A stretch of 64,000 bases of DNA, from assembly GCF_000698555.1 (NCBI RefSeq), contig NZ_JFHE01000003.1:186001-250000 (forward strand). The letters run 5' to 3'. The position numbers were made by a program, and so were the translations under genes. Shown in pieces: positions 16,036 through 23,417 of the stretch. Under the pieces are notes generated by a model. It made no database searches and was not told where the DNA came from. It saw only the letters and a program-made list of their open reading frames with translations. This DNA is from Caballeronia grimmiae (lineage in GTDB: Bacteria > Pseudomonadota > Gammaproteobacteria > Burkholderiales > Burkholderiaceae). Every line of letters begins with the position of its first letter. Position 1 is the first letter of the stretch.

Positions 16036-16944
16036 ATGACTCGCGAAGTCCCCAATCCGTCCGCTCCGCTCGCTGAAGGCCGCACGTCGCGGCTCGGCTG
16101 GCTCTCGTGGATCGCCGATCCCGTCGCGCAGTGGCTTCAGGACCACTGCCTGATGTTCTCGGCGGCGATCTCTTTCTTCGCCGCGTTTTCGCTCGCACCG
16201 ACGCTCGTCATCGTGATCTCGGTTGCGAGCGTCTTCTTCGGCGCCGATGCCGTGCAGGGCCGCCTGTTCGACGAAATCAGCGGCGTCGTCGGTGCGGATG
16301 CCGCTCACGCGCTCGAAGCGATCGTCGCCAACGCATGGCAGGCCGACATGGCGCGGCGCACGGCGGTGCTGTCGATCGCCGGCGTGCTGATCGGCGCATC
16401 GGCGACGTTCTCATCGCTGCATAGCGCGCTGAACGTGATCTGGCCGACGCCGGCCGTCAGCACGCGCGACAGCCTCTTCGCGCTGCTGCGCGTGCGGCTC
16501 ATGTCGTTCGGGCTGGTCGTGGGTGCGGGGCTGCTCGTGGTCGTGTTGCTGGTGCTCGATGCGCTCGTCGAAGTGCTCGGCCATTGGGCCTTCGGCGACG
16601 GCAATCCGTTCGTCGTCCTGTCGACGCTGACGCGCCGCGCGATATCGCTCGCGATGCTGATGCTTGCGTTTTCCGTCCTGCTCAAGTTCCTGCCGACGAC
16701 ACGCATGCGCTGGCGCGATGCCGCGCTCGGAGCCGCAGCCGCCGCGCTGCTGTTTGAGGGCGGCAAGCGCCTGTTTGCTTTTTATCTGCAGCACGCGGGG
16801 ACGGCGAACATGTTCGGCGCGGCGGGATCGCTCGCGATCATTCTCATGTGGCTCTACTACTCGGCAGCGGTGTTCCTGCTCGGCGCGGAGCTGTCCGCGA
16901 CGGCGGCGCGCAAGCGCACGCACCGCGAATCGGGCTGGCGCTAG
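16036..16944 (+). CDS. YihY/BrkB-family inner membrane protein
   Basis: 302 residues with about six membrane helices. The family signature is clear: SAAISFFAAFSLAPTLVIVISVASVFF near residues 40-66, then GASATFSSLHSALNVIWP and, close to the C-terminus, AGSLAIILMWLYYSAAVFLLGAELSATAARK. BrkB/YihY proteins (UPF0761) are widespread; their function is unsettled, and the old RNase BN name is an error. ATG 16036 was taken instead of a TTG six bases earlier. It converges on rpoN. Confidence 0.9.
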   Translation: MTREVPNPSAPLAEGRTSRLGWLSWIADPVAQWLQDHCLMFSAAISFFAAFSLAPTLVIVISVASVFFGADAVQGRLFDEISGVVGADAAHALEAIVANAWQADMARRTAVLSIAGVLIGASATFSSLHSALNVIWPTPAVSTRDSLFALLRVRLMSFGLVVGAGLLVVVLLVLDALVEVLGHWAFGDGNPFVVLSTLTRRAISLAMLMLAFSVLLKFLPTTRMRWRDAALGAAAAALLFEGGKRLFAFYLQHAGTANMFGAAGSLAIILMWLYYSAAVFLLGAELSATAARKRTHRESGWR

Positions 16945-16961
16945 CGGGCAAGGCCCGGACG

Positions 16962-16990
16962 AAAAAAAGGCCGCCTGTTGAAAGGCGGCC
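16962..16990 (-). terminator. Terminator of rpoN
   Basis: Arms GGCCGCCT (16969-16976) and AGGCGGCC (16983-16990). Read on the minus strand the hairpin is followed by seven T (16962-16968), so it serves the rpoN transcript. Confidence 0.85.
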
Positions 16991-17078
16991 CGACAGCTAC
17001 GCTCCGTTACTCTCGCTCATGCGACTCGCTTGACCGGGTCCTCGCTGAACGCTGGAGCGTGAAACTTCTAACGGTGCT

Positions 17079-18566
17079 TTATGCCTGTCTGCGCAGTTCC
17101 GCCGGCGGCACCTTCATCAGATGCCGATACTTCGCCACCGTGCGGCGCGCGACGATCACGCCCTGATCGGCGAGCATCTTTGCGAGACTCACGTCCGAAA
17201 GCGGATCACGTGAGTTTTCCTTCGAAATCATTTCCTTGAGCAGTGCGCGCACGGCTGCGGCCGAGCACGTGCCGCCGCTTTCCGTCGACAGCTCGCGCGG
17301 GAAGAAGTGCTTGAACTCGAAGATGCCGCGCGGCGTCGACATGTATTTGTTGCCTGTGGCGCGCGAGATCGTCGATTCGTGCAGGCCCAGTTCGTCCGCG
17401 ACATCGCGCAGAACGAGCGGCTTCAGCGCGATTTCGCCGTAGTCGAAGAACGCCTTCTGATGCGAGACGATGCACTCGGCCACGCGCTGGATCGTCGTGA
17501 ACCGCTGCTGCGCGTTGCGGATCAGCCAGCGCGCTTCCTGCAACTGCTGCGCGAGCGGCGAGCGGCTCGCGCCCGCCGATTGCGCAAACAGTTCGGCATA
17601 CATGCGATGGATACGCGCACGCGGCAGCACCGCCGGATTGATCGTCACCACCCATTGCTTTTTGACCTGACGCACGATGACGTCCGGCACCACGTAGTTG
17701 TCCTCGCTTTGACCGTAGTTCTCGCCCGGCTTCGGGTCGAGACGGCGCACCAGCGCGCAGGCGATGCGGAGTTCCTCCGCGCTGCAGCCGATCTTCTTCT
17801 GCAATTCGGCTTGCTCGCGGCGCGCGAGACGTTCGAGATGATGTCCGACGATTTCGCGCGCCACGTCGCGGCCGGGTGTGTCCGGCGGCATCGCGTCGAG
17901 CTGGAGCGTCAGGCATTCGGAGAGATTGCGCGCGCCGACGCCCGGCTTGTCGAGCGATTGCACGAGCTTCAGCGCGATGGTGAGTTCGTCTTCGCTGATG
18001 GCGGGTTCGATATCGACGACGTCCGCCAGTTCGCTTAGCTCCTGGCGCAGATAGCCGTCGTCGTCGAGCGCTTCGATGATCAGTTGCGCGACCGCGCGAT
18101 CGCGGGTGTTGAGCTGATACATGCGCAGCGAATCGTGCAGCGTTTCGTGCAGCGACGGTTCGATGCGAACCCAGTCGGCGGGATCGGAGCCTTCGCCGTC
18201 GCCGTTGTTGCGTGAGCCGCTGCGGCCGAACGGGTCGGACGAGTAATCGCTCATGGAATCGTCGCGCGAGCCGGAGTCTGCATTGGCGTCGCCGTCCATG
18301 TTCGATTCGGCGGCGAGAGGTGCTTCGGTTGCGGTGTCGGTGGAAGTCGAGGACGAGTTGTCGCTCATCGAGCTGCCGTTATCGGCGCCGAGGGCGTTGT
18401 CTTCGGTTTGCGATTCGTCGTATTCGAGGAAAGGATTCGTGTCGAGGGCGTTCCGCAGTTCCTGCTGAAACTCCAGCGACGAGAGTTGCAGAAGGCGGAC
18501 GGATTGCTGCAGCCGTGGCGTCAGGGCCAGACTTTGCTTGGTGCGGAGTTCGAGTGAAGGCGGCAT
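17079..18566 (-). CDS. rpoN: RNA polymerase sigma-54 factor
   Basis: 495 residues. The glutamine-rich N-terminal activator-interacting region (SLALTPRLQQSVRLLQLSSLEFQQEL) is followed by an acidic variable region, the core-binding domain, the helix-turn-helix, and the RpoN box ARRTVAKYR at 473-481 that reads the -24 element. Sigma-54 needs an AAA+ activator, and two such genes lie within 9 kb. The usual rpoN neighbours (lptB, hpf, ptsN, hprK) are absent, so this is probably the second rpoN copy found in many Burkholderia relatives. The hairpin at 16962-16990 ends the transcript. Confidence 0.96.
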   Translation of the reverse strand: MPPSLELRTKQSLALTPRLQQSVRLLQLSSLEFQQELRNALDTNPFLEYDESQTEDNALGADNGSSMSDNSSSTSTDTATEAPLAAESNMDGDANADSGSRDDSMSDYSSDPFGRSGSRNNGDGEGSDPADWVRIEPSLHETLHDSLRMYQLNTRDRAVAQLIIEALDDDGYLRQELSELADVVDIEPAISEDELTIALKLVQSLDKPGVGARNLSECLTLQLDAMPPDTPGRDVAREIVGHHLERLARREQAELQKKIGCSAEELRIACALVRRLDPKPGENYGQSEDNYVVPDVIVRQVKKQWVVTINPAVLPRARIHRMYAELFAQSAGASRSPLAQQLQEARWLIRNAQQRFTTIQRVAECIVSHQKAFFDYGEIALKPLVLRDVADELGLHESTISRATGNKYMSTPRGIFEFKHFFPRELSTESGGTCSAAAVRALLKEMISKENSRDPLSDVSLAKMLADQGVIVARRTVAKYRHLMKVPPAELRRQA

Positions 18567-18891
18567 TGCTTGCTAATCCTCGAAGGTTTTTACGTGATCA
18601 ATGTGTTCGCGAGCACACTCAGAGCAACGTCCGTGCCAACGATGGCTAAGGCCATGCTTCGTTTACGTTTTTGCATGGACACAAGTTCGCCCCGAAGGCG
18701 AAGGCACTCACTTTCACCGACTTTTTTACACGGCCTCAGACAAAAGGAACGCGGGTTGCGGGGGTCGCGCGACCTGCTGTCCCGTGGCTCGAGGCAGCGT
18801 GTCCAGAGTTTGTTGCTGTCCCCGTTAAAGCCCGTGTCGCAAGGGCGGCGGGCCATAGAATCGCCTGCGAAGAGGTCTTAAGAAAGCGACC

Positions 18892-18907
18892 CGGCACGCA
18901 AGTTGCA
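18892..18907 (+). promoter_or_regulatory. Sigma-54 promoter (-24/-12) before the BON-domain gene
   Basis: CGGCACG-CAAG-TTGCA differs from the consensus only at the first base. GG at 18893-18894 and GC at 18905-18906. The leader to ATG 19081 would be about 160 bases. Confidence 0.75.
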
Positions 18908-18920
18908 TCAGTGCTGATGC
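18905..18920. promoter_or_regulatory. Dyad GCATCAG-TG-CTGATGC over the predicted start site
   Basis: Perfect 7-base arms around TG overlap the -12 element and the expected transcription start of the BON gene promoter. A repressor bound here would block the promoter; a small RNA hairpin at the 5' end is the alternative. Confidence 0.4.
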
Positions 18921-19080
18921 GTTCGTGCGGCAACGTGCGGGCGCGCCGAGGCAACAACGATCATCACGAACAAGCGGGGCGCCTCGTGCGCGTGTTGCGC
19001 GTATCGGATACGCAAACACGCGGAACAAGTCAGCGTGACAGGGGCGCGCAACACTAAAACTGAAAAGAAGGAGCATTGCC

Positions 19081-19425
19081 ATGAAGACGACTCAATTCCT
19101 CAAAGCAGCCGGCGGTATCGCATGTGTGGTGTTCGCGCTGAACGCAGGCGCGCAGACCAACTCGGCGGCGTCCTCGTCGGGCGCAACGGACACGTCCGTC
19201 GGCCAGAAGGTCGATGACAGCGCGGTCACGGCAAAGGTCAAGGCCGAACTGCTGAGCGCGAAGAACGTCAAGTCGACGCACATCCACGTGAAGACGCGCG
19301 GCGGCGTCGTCTCGCTGACCGGCACCGTGCCGTCGGCGGAAGACAAGACCGCTGCGGCTGAAGTCGCGAAGGAAGTGTCGGGTGTTGCATCCGTGAAGAA
19401 CCATCTCAAAATCTCTGCCAAGTAA
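19081..19425 (+). CDS. Periplasmic BON-domain (OsmY-like) protein
   Basis: 114 residues with a GAAGGAGC ribosome site. A signal peptide is visible (KAAGGIACVVFALNAGAQ, cleavage after about residue 24). One BON domain follows at about 45-112: DSAVTAKVKAELLSAKNVKSTHIHVKT, GGVVSLTGTVPS and GVASVKNHLKI. BON proteins such as OsmY act in the periplasm in osmotic and envelope stress, probably binding membrane or partner proteins. It lies downstream of the best-matching sigma-54 promoters and divergent from rpoN. Confidence 0.9.
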   Translation: MKTTQFLKAAGGIACVVFALNAGAQTNSAASSSGATDTSVGQKVDDSAVTAKVKAELLSAKNVKSTHIHVKTRGGVVSLTGTVPSAEDKTAAAEVAKEVSGVASVKNHLKISAK

Positions 19426-19732
19426 CGCGGAAGTGATGGCATAGTTCGTATGCCCGGCTCGCTGAAGGCGGGTCGCGCTCGAAACAGCAGCACCGGAACC
19501 CGCGCGGGGTTCGATGATTCGTCGTCGCGGCGAGCCATCGGGCCTTTAGCGCGGGTTCATTGCATCGTGCGTCGGTTTGTTGTCGCCTTTGCTCGCTTCA
19601 CCTGGCACGTGCATCACCTCGCAGCATGTTGGAAACCCTAAAAACGAAGGACGGCCTAAGGTCGTTACTCACAGGCGGCTCACGACGCGTCGTTCATACG
19701 GCGCTCGAAGGCCCCGGCAAAAGGAGCTCTTC
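19426..19732. other. Intergenic region of about 305 bases
   Basis: Nothing firm. A perfect -24 half-site (TGGCACG near 19602) lacks a -12 half at the right distance, so I do not call a promoter there. Confidence 0.4.
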
Positions 19733-19966
19733 ATGAAGACGAAAAAGATGGCATTGATTGGCGCGCTGGCTCTTGCATTCTCGACGACCGCGTTTGCACA
19801 AGCGGCATCGGATGCGGCGGGCACGGCAGCTCCGGCTTCCGGCGCTCACGCGAAGTCCAAGGGCACGACGCTGCATCAGCAGAACAAGGCGCACAAGCTG
19901 AAGGGCGCATCGGCGGCTGCGGCTGCTTCCTCGCTCGGCACCAACGACAAGGGACAGCCGCAGTAA
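19733..19966 (+). CDS. Small secreted alanine-rich protein
   Basis: 77 residues, AAGGAG site before ATG 19733. A signal peptide (KKMALIGALALAFSTTAFAQA) is followed by a short mature part of about 53 residues, rich in Ala, Lys, Ser and His (AHAKSKGTTLHQQNKAHKLKG), ending GTNDKGQPQ. No domain was recognised; small periplasmic proteins of this look are common near stress genes in this family. A strong terminator follows. Confidence 0.7.
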   Translation: MKTKKMALIGALALAFSTTAFAQAASDAAGTAAPASGAHAKSKGTTLHQQNKAHKLKGASAAAAASSLGTNDKGQPQ

Positions 19967-19989
19967 TAGCGGTTGCCGCAGCCTGTCGA

Positions 19990-20016
19990 ACGGCCACGCA
20001 AGTGGCCGTTTTTTTT
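19990..20016 (+). terminator. Terminator after the small secreted protein gene
   Basis: Arms ACGGCCAC (19990-19997) and GTGGCCGT (20002-20009) with a GCAA tetraloop, then eight T. Confidence 0.9.
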
Positions 20017-20054
20017 GCTCCGGGCGTCGCGCGGGTTCGTGCGGATCGGCCATG

Positions 20055-20077
20055 AAAAACGCCGCCCGAAGGCGGCG
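20055..20077 (-). terminator. Terminator of the DUF2383 gene
   Basis: On the minus strand CGCCGCC-TTCG-GGCGGCG, a stable UUCG tetraloop hairpin, followed by five T at 20055-20059. Confidence 0.88.
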
Positions 20078-20133
20078 AGGTCATGCTCTCAACGCGATGC
20101 GTCGGCCCGAGGCCGGCACGCCACGTCAGCGCA

Positions 20134-20586
20134 TCAGGACTTTGCTGCTGCGTACTGATCGCGCAGATCGCGGATGCGATCGTGGTTCTCGAGGACGCCC
20201 TGATACTGGCGTTCGACGATGGCGCGCACATCGGCCGGCAGATCCTTCTCCAGCGCCTGGCGATAGTTCTTCTTCGCCGCATCCTCACCGCGCTCGCATT
20301 CGGCGAGCACCGCATGGTCGCTATGGCCGCTGACTGCGGACTTCACATCGACCCAGCCGCGATGCAGCGCGCCGGTAACCGAGCCGCCGGTTTCAGGCTT
20401 GCCGCCCAGGCGCTGCACGACATCTTGCAACTCGATCGCGCCTTGCGCGCAGGCTTCCGCGCGGTTCTGAAACAAGAGCTTGAGACTCGGATCGCGCGTA
20501 TCTTCCGCGGCCTTGAGGAAGCCCTTCTCTCCGTCCTTCGAGGTTTCGATGAGATCATTAAGTACCGAGACGACGCTTGTGCTCAT
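20134..20586 (-). CDS. DUF2383/PA2169-family four-helix protein
   Basis: 150 residues with a near-perfect AAAGGAGGT site before ATG 20586. The sequence is helical throughout with no export signal: SVLNDLIETSKDGEKGFLKAAED, LQDVVQRLGGKPETGGSVTGALHRGWVDVKSAV, ECERGEDAAKKNYRQAL and VERQYQGVLENHDRIRDLRDQY. This is the ferritin-like four-helix pattern of the PA2169/DUF2383 family, of unknown function, often induced by stress. It has its own divergent sigma-54 promoter match and a strong terminator. Confidence 0.85.
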   Translation of the reverse strand: MSTSVVSVLNDLIETSKDGEKGFLKAAEDTRDPSLKLLFQNRAEACAQGAIELQDVVQRLGGKPETGGSVTGALHRGWVDVKSAVSGHSDHAVLAECERGEDAAKKNYRQALEKDLPADVRAIVERQYQGVLENHDRIRDLRDQYAAAKS

Positions 20587-20658
20587 AGGGATACCTCCTT
20601 TTGTTGACGAATTGGTTTGAGCGCTGCGTCCCTTCAGGGATGCGCCTGCTTTTCCTGT

Positions 20659-20674
20659 CGCACGTCCCGTGCCC
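20659..20674 (-). promoter_or_regulatory. Sigma-54 promoter before the DUF2383 gene
   Basis: On the minus strand GGGCACG-GGAC-GTGCG. GG at 20673-20672 and GC at 20661-20660, correct spacing. The start codon at 20586 is about 74 bases downstream. Confidence 0.6.
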
Positions 20675-20690
20675 GAATGCCGTCGCTCGT

Positions 20691-20706
20691 CGGCACGTCG
20701 CTTGCT
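20691..20706 (+). promoter_or_regulatory. Sigma-54 promoter before the gene at 20774
   Basis: CGGCACG-TCGC-TTGCT differs from the consensus only at the first base. GG at 20692-20693 and GC at 20704-20705. The start codon lies 69 bases downstream. It is back to back with the minus-strand promoter at 20659-20674. Confidence 0.75.
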
Positions 20707-20773
20707 CTTTCTGATGCACCAGACGCTTGTCCCACGCAGGACGGCGCAACGACAAGGCAATAGGGAGAACCGA

Positions 20774-21013
20774 ATGAAGCGACTGAACGCGCTCGCAAAC
20801 CGCGAGTTTCTAGTGCTCGTGGCGATCGCCGCATCGGCGATCACGCTGCATGTGCGGGAGCGGGTCATCGACGAACCCGCTACGTCGCATGCAAACTACG
20901 CGCTCATGTGCGAGCCTTCCGCGGCGCCATCGAAGAAGGCGAAACTTCAATCCGCCGAATGCGCAGTGCCCACCGGTGCGCATCCGGAGACGGTCGCGCG
21001 CCCGTGGGTGTGA
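20774..21013 (+). CDS. Small membrane-anchored or secreted protein
   Basis: 79 residues, TAGGGAGA ribosome site before ATG 20774. One hydrophobic segment (FLVLVAIAASAITLHV) near residues 12-27 serves as a signal or anchor. The rest is polar with two cysteines (LMCEPSAAP and SAECAVP). No family was recognised. It is supported by the ribosome site, a strong sigma-54 promoter match and a bidirectional terminator right after the stop. Confidence 0.65.
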   Translation: MKRLNALANREFLVLVAIAASAITLHVRERVIDEPATSHANYALMCEPSAAPSKKAKLQSAECAVPTGAHPETVARPWV

Positions 21014-21020
21014 CGCAATA

Positions 21021-21061
21021 AAAAGACGCCCCGACCGCGAACGGTTCGGGGCGTCTTTTTT
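21021..21061. terminator. Bidirectional terminator between convergent genes
   Basis: Fourteen-base arms AAAAGACGCCCCGA (21021-21034) and TCGGGGCGTCTTTT (21046-21059), with an inner CCG-CGAA-CGG stem. T-runs exist on both strands. Confidence 0.92.
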
Positions 21062-21083
21062 CGACGAGCGGGACCGGCTCGCC

Positions 21084-21659
21084 TCACGCACGCGGCTGGG
21101 CGAATTCCTTGACGGGCTGGGGCGGCTTGAGCGGATCGAAGTCGCTCCAGCGGCCTTGCTTCCAGCGGCCGGACGCGCGTTCGATATCCAGCCCGCCCGA
21201 CTCACGCAATATCGACGCCGCGCGATCGTGCGTCTCCGGCGATACATGCACGGCGACCAGCACGCCCGACGTGCGTGTCGGTTCCTCGGCCTGCGCCGCG
21301 GTATTCGGCTTCTGCTTCGTATGCGACATCGCGCCGGCCAGCGAGCCGATATACGCGCCGACGCCCGCCGCCACGACCGACACAAACAGCGGCGCCTTGA
21401 AGACGGCGAAGATCGCCGCGCCGATGATCGCGCCGATGACGGCGCCGATCGTCACGCCCTTGCCGGCGCCCTTCGGTGCGGCGCCCGCGCCTTTATCGGT
21501 ATGGACGTCGCCGCCGATGGGAAACCGCGCGTGCTGTCCGCTCGGGTTGACGAAGAAGAGCGTCACGTCTTCTTCCACGAATCCGTTTGCGAAGAGCCGT
21601 TGAGCGGCCGTTTCCGCGGCGGGAAAGGTCTCGAATCGGCCGGCAATGATCAGGGACAT
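21084..21659 (-). CDS. Glycine-zipper membrane protein with two stress-type repeats
   Basis: 191 residues, AGGAGG before ATG 21659. Both ends look like the fold of general-stress-protein-17M-type domains: IAGRFETFPAAETAAQRLFANGFVEEDVTLFFV at 4-36 and VLVAVHVSPETHDRAASILRESGGLDIE near 133-160. Between them is a glycine-zipper membrane hairpin (GVTIGAVIGAIIGAAIFAVF and VVAAGVGAYIGSLAGAM). Probably in the inner membrane, function unknown. It may be the last gene of a minus-strand run that starts at the PfpI gene. Confidence 0.75.
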   Translation of the reverse strand: MSLIIAGRFETFPAAETAAQRLFANGFVEEDVTLFFVNPSGQHARFPIGGDVHTDKGAGAAPKGAGKGVTIGAVIGAIIGAAIFAVFKAPLFVSVVAAGVGAYIGSLAGAMSHTKQKPNTAAQAEEPTRTSGVLVAVHVSPETHDRAASILRESGGLDIERASGRWKQGRWSDFDPLKPPQPVKEFAQPRA

Positions 21660-21750
21660 GTTCCCTCCTGTAGAGATGTGGTTGGCGTGGAATCGGCCAC
21701 GGCGCGGACCGTCGCGCGGGCGCTTCGGTGATCGAACGGGACGGACGGCA

Positions 21751-22038
21751 TCATTCCGGTTCCAGTCCCGCGACGCGGAACAGTCCGCTGCGCAGCACGA
21801 CGGGCTGGCCGCCGTTGTCGTCGAGCGCTTCGGCGCAGACCGCACGGATGCGCGCCGAGCCGCTTTCGAATGCGGGCATCAAATCCTCTTCACGTGCCGA
21901 TGCCGCGCCGAAGTGATCTTCGAGCGCCTCGGCGCTGATGGAACAGACGACTGCTTCACCGTCGACGAGCGCGGTGAAATGAATCGCGAGGTCGTCGCCG
22001 TCGAACACGGGGCGTTCTTCCGAAAACGTGATGTGCAT
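21751..22038 (-). CDS. DUF1488-family protein
   Basis: 95 residues starting MHITFSEERPVFDGDDLAIHF, with a GAGGAC site before ATG 22038. The pattern (hydrophobic start, FDGDDLAIHFTALVDGEAVVCSISAEALEDHFGA) fits DUF1488. The function is unknown, the length is usual, and no export signal is present. It lies in the same orientation between the DUF4142 and glycine-zipper genes, with gaps of 83 and 91 bases. Confidence 0.75.
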   Translation of the reverse strand: MHITFSEERPVFDGDDLAIHFTALVDGEAVVCSISAEALEDHFGAASAREEDLMPAFESGSARIRAVCAEALDDNGGQPVVLRSGLFRVAGLEPE

Positions 22039-22121
22039 GGTCGAGTCCTCATAAGCCGGTCGTGGTCCGGCGGGCGCGCGAACGGGCAGGCCGCCCGCGC
22101 GATCAGTGTTGAGCCGGGCGG

Positions 22122-22676
22122 TCATGGCGCGGACTTGGCTTTCGCGAGTTGCTGCGCCATCGCGTAGTGATGGCGGATGATCGGCAGCGCCTTCGCGGCG
22201 GCGGCTTTCAGCGCGGCATCGTTGCCGTTTTCGCTCTCCTTCGTGAACAGCTCGACGGCCTTCTGATGTCCGGCCAGCGCGACCTTTTCAATATAGGCCT
22301 TGTCGAACTCGGCACCCTCGAGATTTTGCAGGCTGCCGACGACCGACGAATCGGATGCCGGCGGCGTCGTGATGCCGTGGCGTTTCGCGATCACGTCGAG
22401 ATTGCGCGCGAGCTTCGTGTGATCCGCGATCATTCGCTGTGCGAAGTCCTTGACTTGCTTGTCGCCTGAACGCGTGAGCGCGAGCTTGCTGGCGGCGATT
22501 TCGGTCGCGCTCGCGGCGCCGGCGTCCTGCATGAACTGCTGGTCGACGGTCGAGAGTTTCTGCGTCTGCATCTTGCCCGCGCTCGCGCCGTCCTGCGTCT
22601 GCGCAGGCGCAACCGCGGGAAGCGTGGCGAACGCTGCAAGTGCGAGGGCGATGAAGCACGATGAAACGCGTGGCAT
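22122..22676 (-). CDS. DUF4142 secreted protein
   Basis: 184 residues. A signal peptide (CFIALALAAFATLPAVAPAQ) is followed by a helical ferritin-like DUF4142 domain: DQQFMQDAGAASATEIAASKLALTRSGDKQVKDFAQRMIADHTKLARNLDVIA, then GAEFDKAYIEKVALAGHQKAVELFTKESENGND. Such proteins are periplasmic or outer-membrane associated and often stress induced; their biochemical role is not settled. It starts 40 bases after the PfpI gene, with GGAG before the ATG, so it is probably co-transcribed. Confidence 0.88.
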   Translation of the reverse strand: MPRVSSCFIALALAAFATLPAVAPAQTQDGASAGKMQTQKLSTVDQQFMQDAGAASATEIAASKLALTRSGDKQVKDFAQRMIADHTKLARNLDVIAKRHGITTPPASDSSVVGSLQNLEGAEFDKAYIEKVALAGHQKAVELFTKESENGNDAALKAAAAKALPIIRHHYAMAQQLAKAKSAP

Positions 22677-22716
22677 CGGCGGGGCTCCGGTGGTCGTGTT
22701 TATCCGCTCAGCGCGA

Positions 22717-23268
22717 TCAGGCGGCGCGCGTCTTGCCGAGCGCCTCGATCAGCGCGTTGTTGAACGCGGGCAGATCGTCGGGCTTGCGGCTCGTGATGAG
22801 ATTGCCGTCGATCTGCACTTCCTGATCGACCCATGTGCCGCCCGCGTTGCGCACGTCGTCTTGCAGGCTCGGCCAGCTCGTGATGGTGCGGCCCGCGATG
22901 ATGCCCGCCGAGATCGGCAGCCAGCCGCCATGGCAGATCACCGCGATGGGCTTCTTCGCCTGATCGGCTTCCTTCACGAAGGCTTGCGCTTTTGCGTCGA
23001 GGCGAATCGCATCGCCATTGACGACGCCGCCCGGCAGCACGACCGCATCGTATTCGGCGGCGGTGGCTTCGTCGAAAGTACGATCGACGGGGACGGTATC
23101 GCCTTTATCGACGTGCTTGAAGCCCTGAATCTGGCCGGGCTTCTGCGAGATCACGTCGACTTGCGCGCCGGCTTCCTTCAGCGCACGCTGCGGCTCGACG
23201 AGTTCCGCCTGCTCGAATCCGTCGACGGCGAGCATTGCGACCTTGCGGCCGTTGAGGGAAATTGCCAT
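22717..23268 (-). CDS. PfpI/DJ-1-type class I amidotransferase-like protein
   Basis: 183 residues, TGGAGG before ATG 23268. DJ-1/PfpI fold: KVAMLAVDGFEQAELVEPQRAL with the conserved glutamate, DAVVLPGGVVNGDAIR, and the nucleophile elbow AVICHGGW with the catalytic cysteine. YhbO/YajL/PfpI relatives are stress proteins credited with chaperone, protease or deglycase activity. It heads a run of four minus-strand stress-type genes and is preceded by a sigma-54 promoter match at 23346-23361. Confidence 0.92.
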   Translation of the reverse strand: MAISLNGRKVAMLAVDGFEQAELVEPQRALKEAGAQVDVISQKPGQIQGFKHVDKGDTVPVDRTFDEATAAEYDAVVLPGGVVNGDAIRLDAKAQAFVKEADQAKKPIAVICHGGWLPISAGIIAGRTITSWPSLQDDVRNAGGTWVDQEVQIDGNLITSRKPDDLPAFNNALIEALGKTRAA

Positions 23269-23345
23269 GAACGCACCTCCATTTCATTGCTTGTTCGGAC
23301 CTCCGCGCGGCGAGAAGATCGCCTGCGGATCAATGTTCGAACGGC

Positions 23346-23361
23346 AGCAAGGTGTGTGCCC
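23346..23361 (-). promoter_or_regulatory. Sigma-54 promoter before the PfpI-led operon
   Basis: On the minus strand GGGCACA-CACC-TTGCT. GG at 23360-23359 and GC at 23348-23347. The -12 half is perfect. The start codon is about 79 bases downstream. Confidence 0.7.
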
Positions 23362-23398
23362 AATAGCGGAAAGCGTCTAGCCGCAACGCGTGCCGCGC

Positions 23399-23412
23399 AT
23401 GCACGCGTGCAT
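23399..23412. promoter_or_regulatory. 14-bp palindrome ATGCACG-CGTGCAT upstream of the PfpI promoter
   Basis: A perfect palindrome 38 bases upstream of the -24 element and six bases past the MFS gene stop. It could be an activator or repressor site; its distance is short for a sigma-54 enhancer. Confidence 0.4.
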
Positions 23413-23417
23413 ACGGG

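Larger units (their letters stand above)
18567..19080. other. Divergent region between rpoN and the BON gene
   Basis: About 510 bases with no convincing gene. It must hold the rpoN promoter and carries a strong -24/-12 match with an overlapping dyad at 18892-18920, both oriented or placed for the BON gene. Confidence 0.6.

Noticed and set aside
18671-19057. Open frame of 128 codons between rpoN and the BON gene
   Set aside because: No ribosome site or domain, and it runs through the sigma-54 promoter and dyad.
19600-19620. TGGCACG before the small secreted protein gene
   Set aside because: The -24 half is perfect, but the bases at the -12 position do not contain GC at the right distance.
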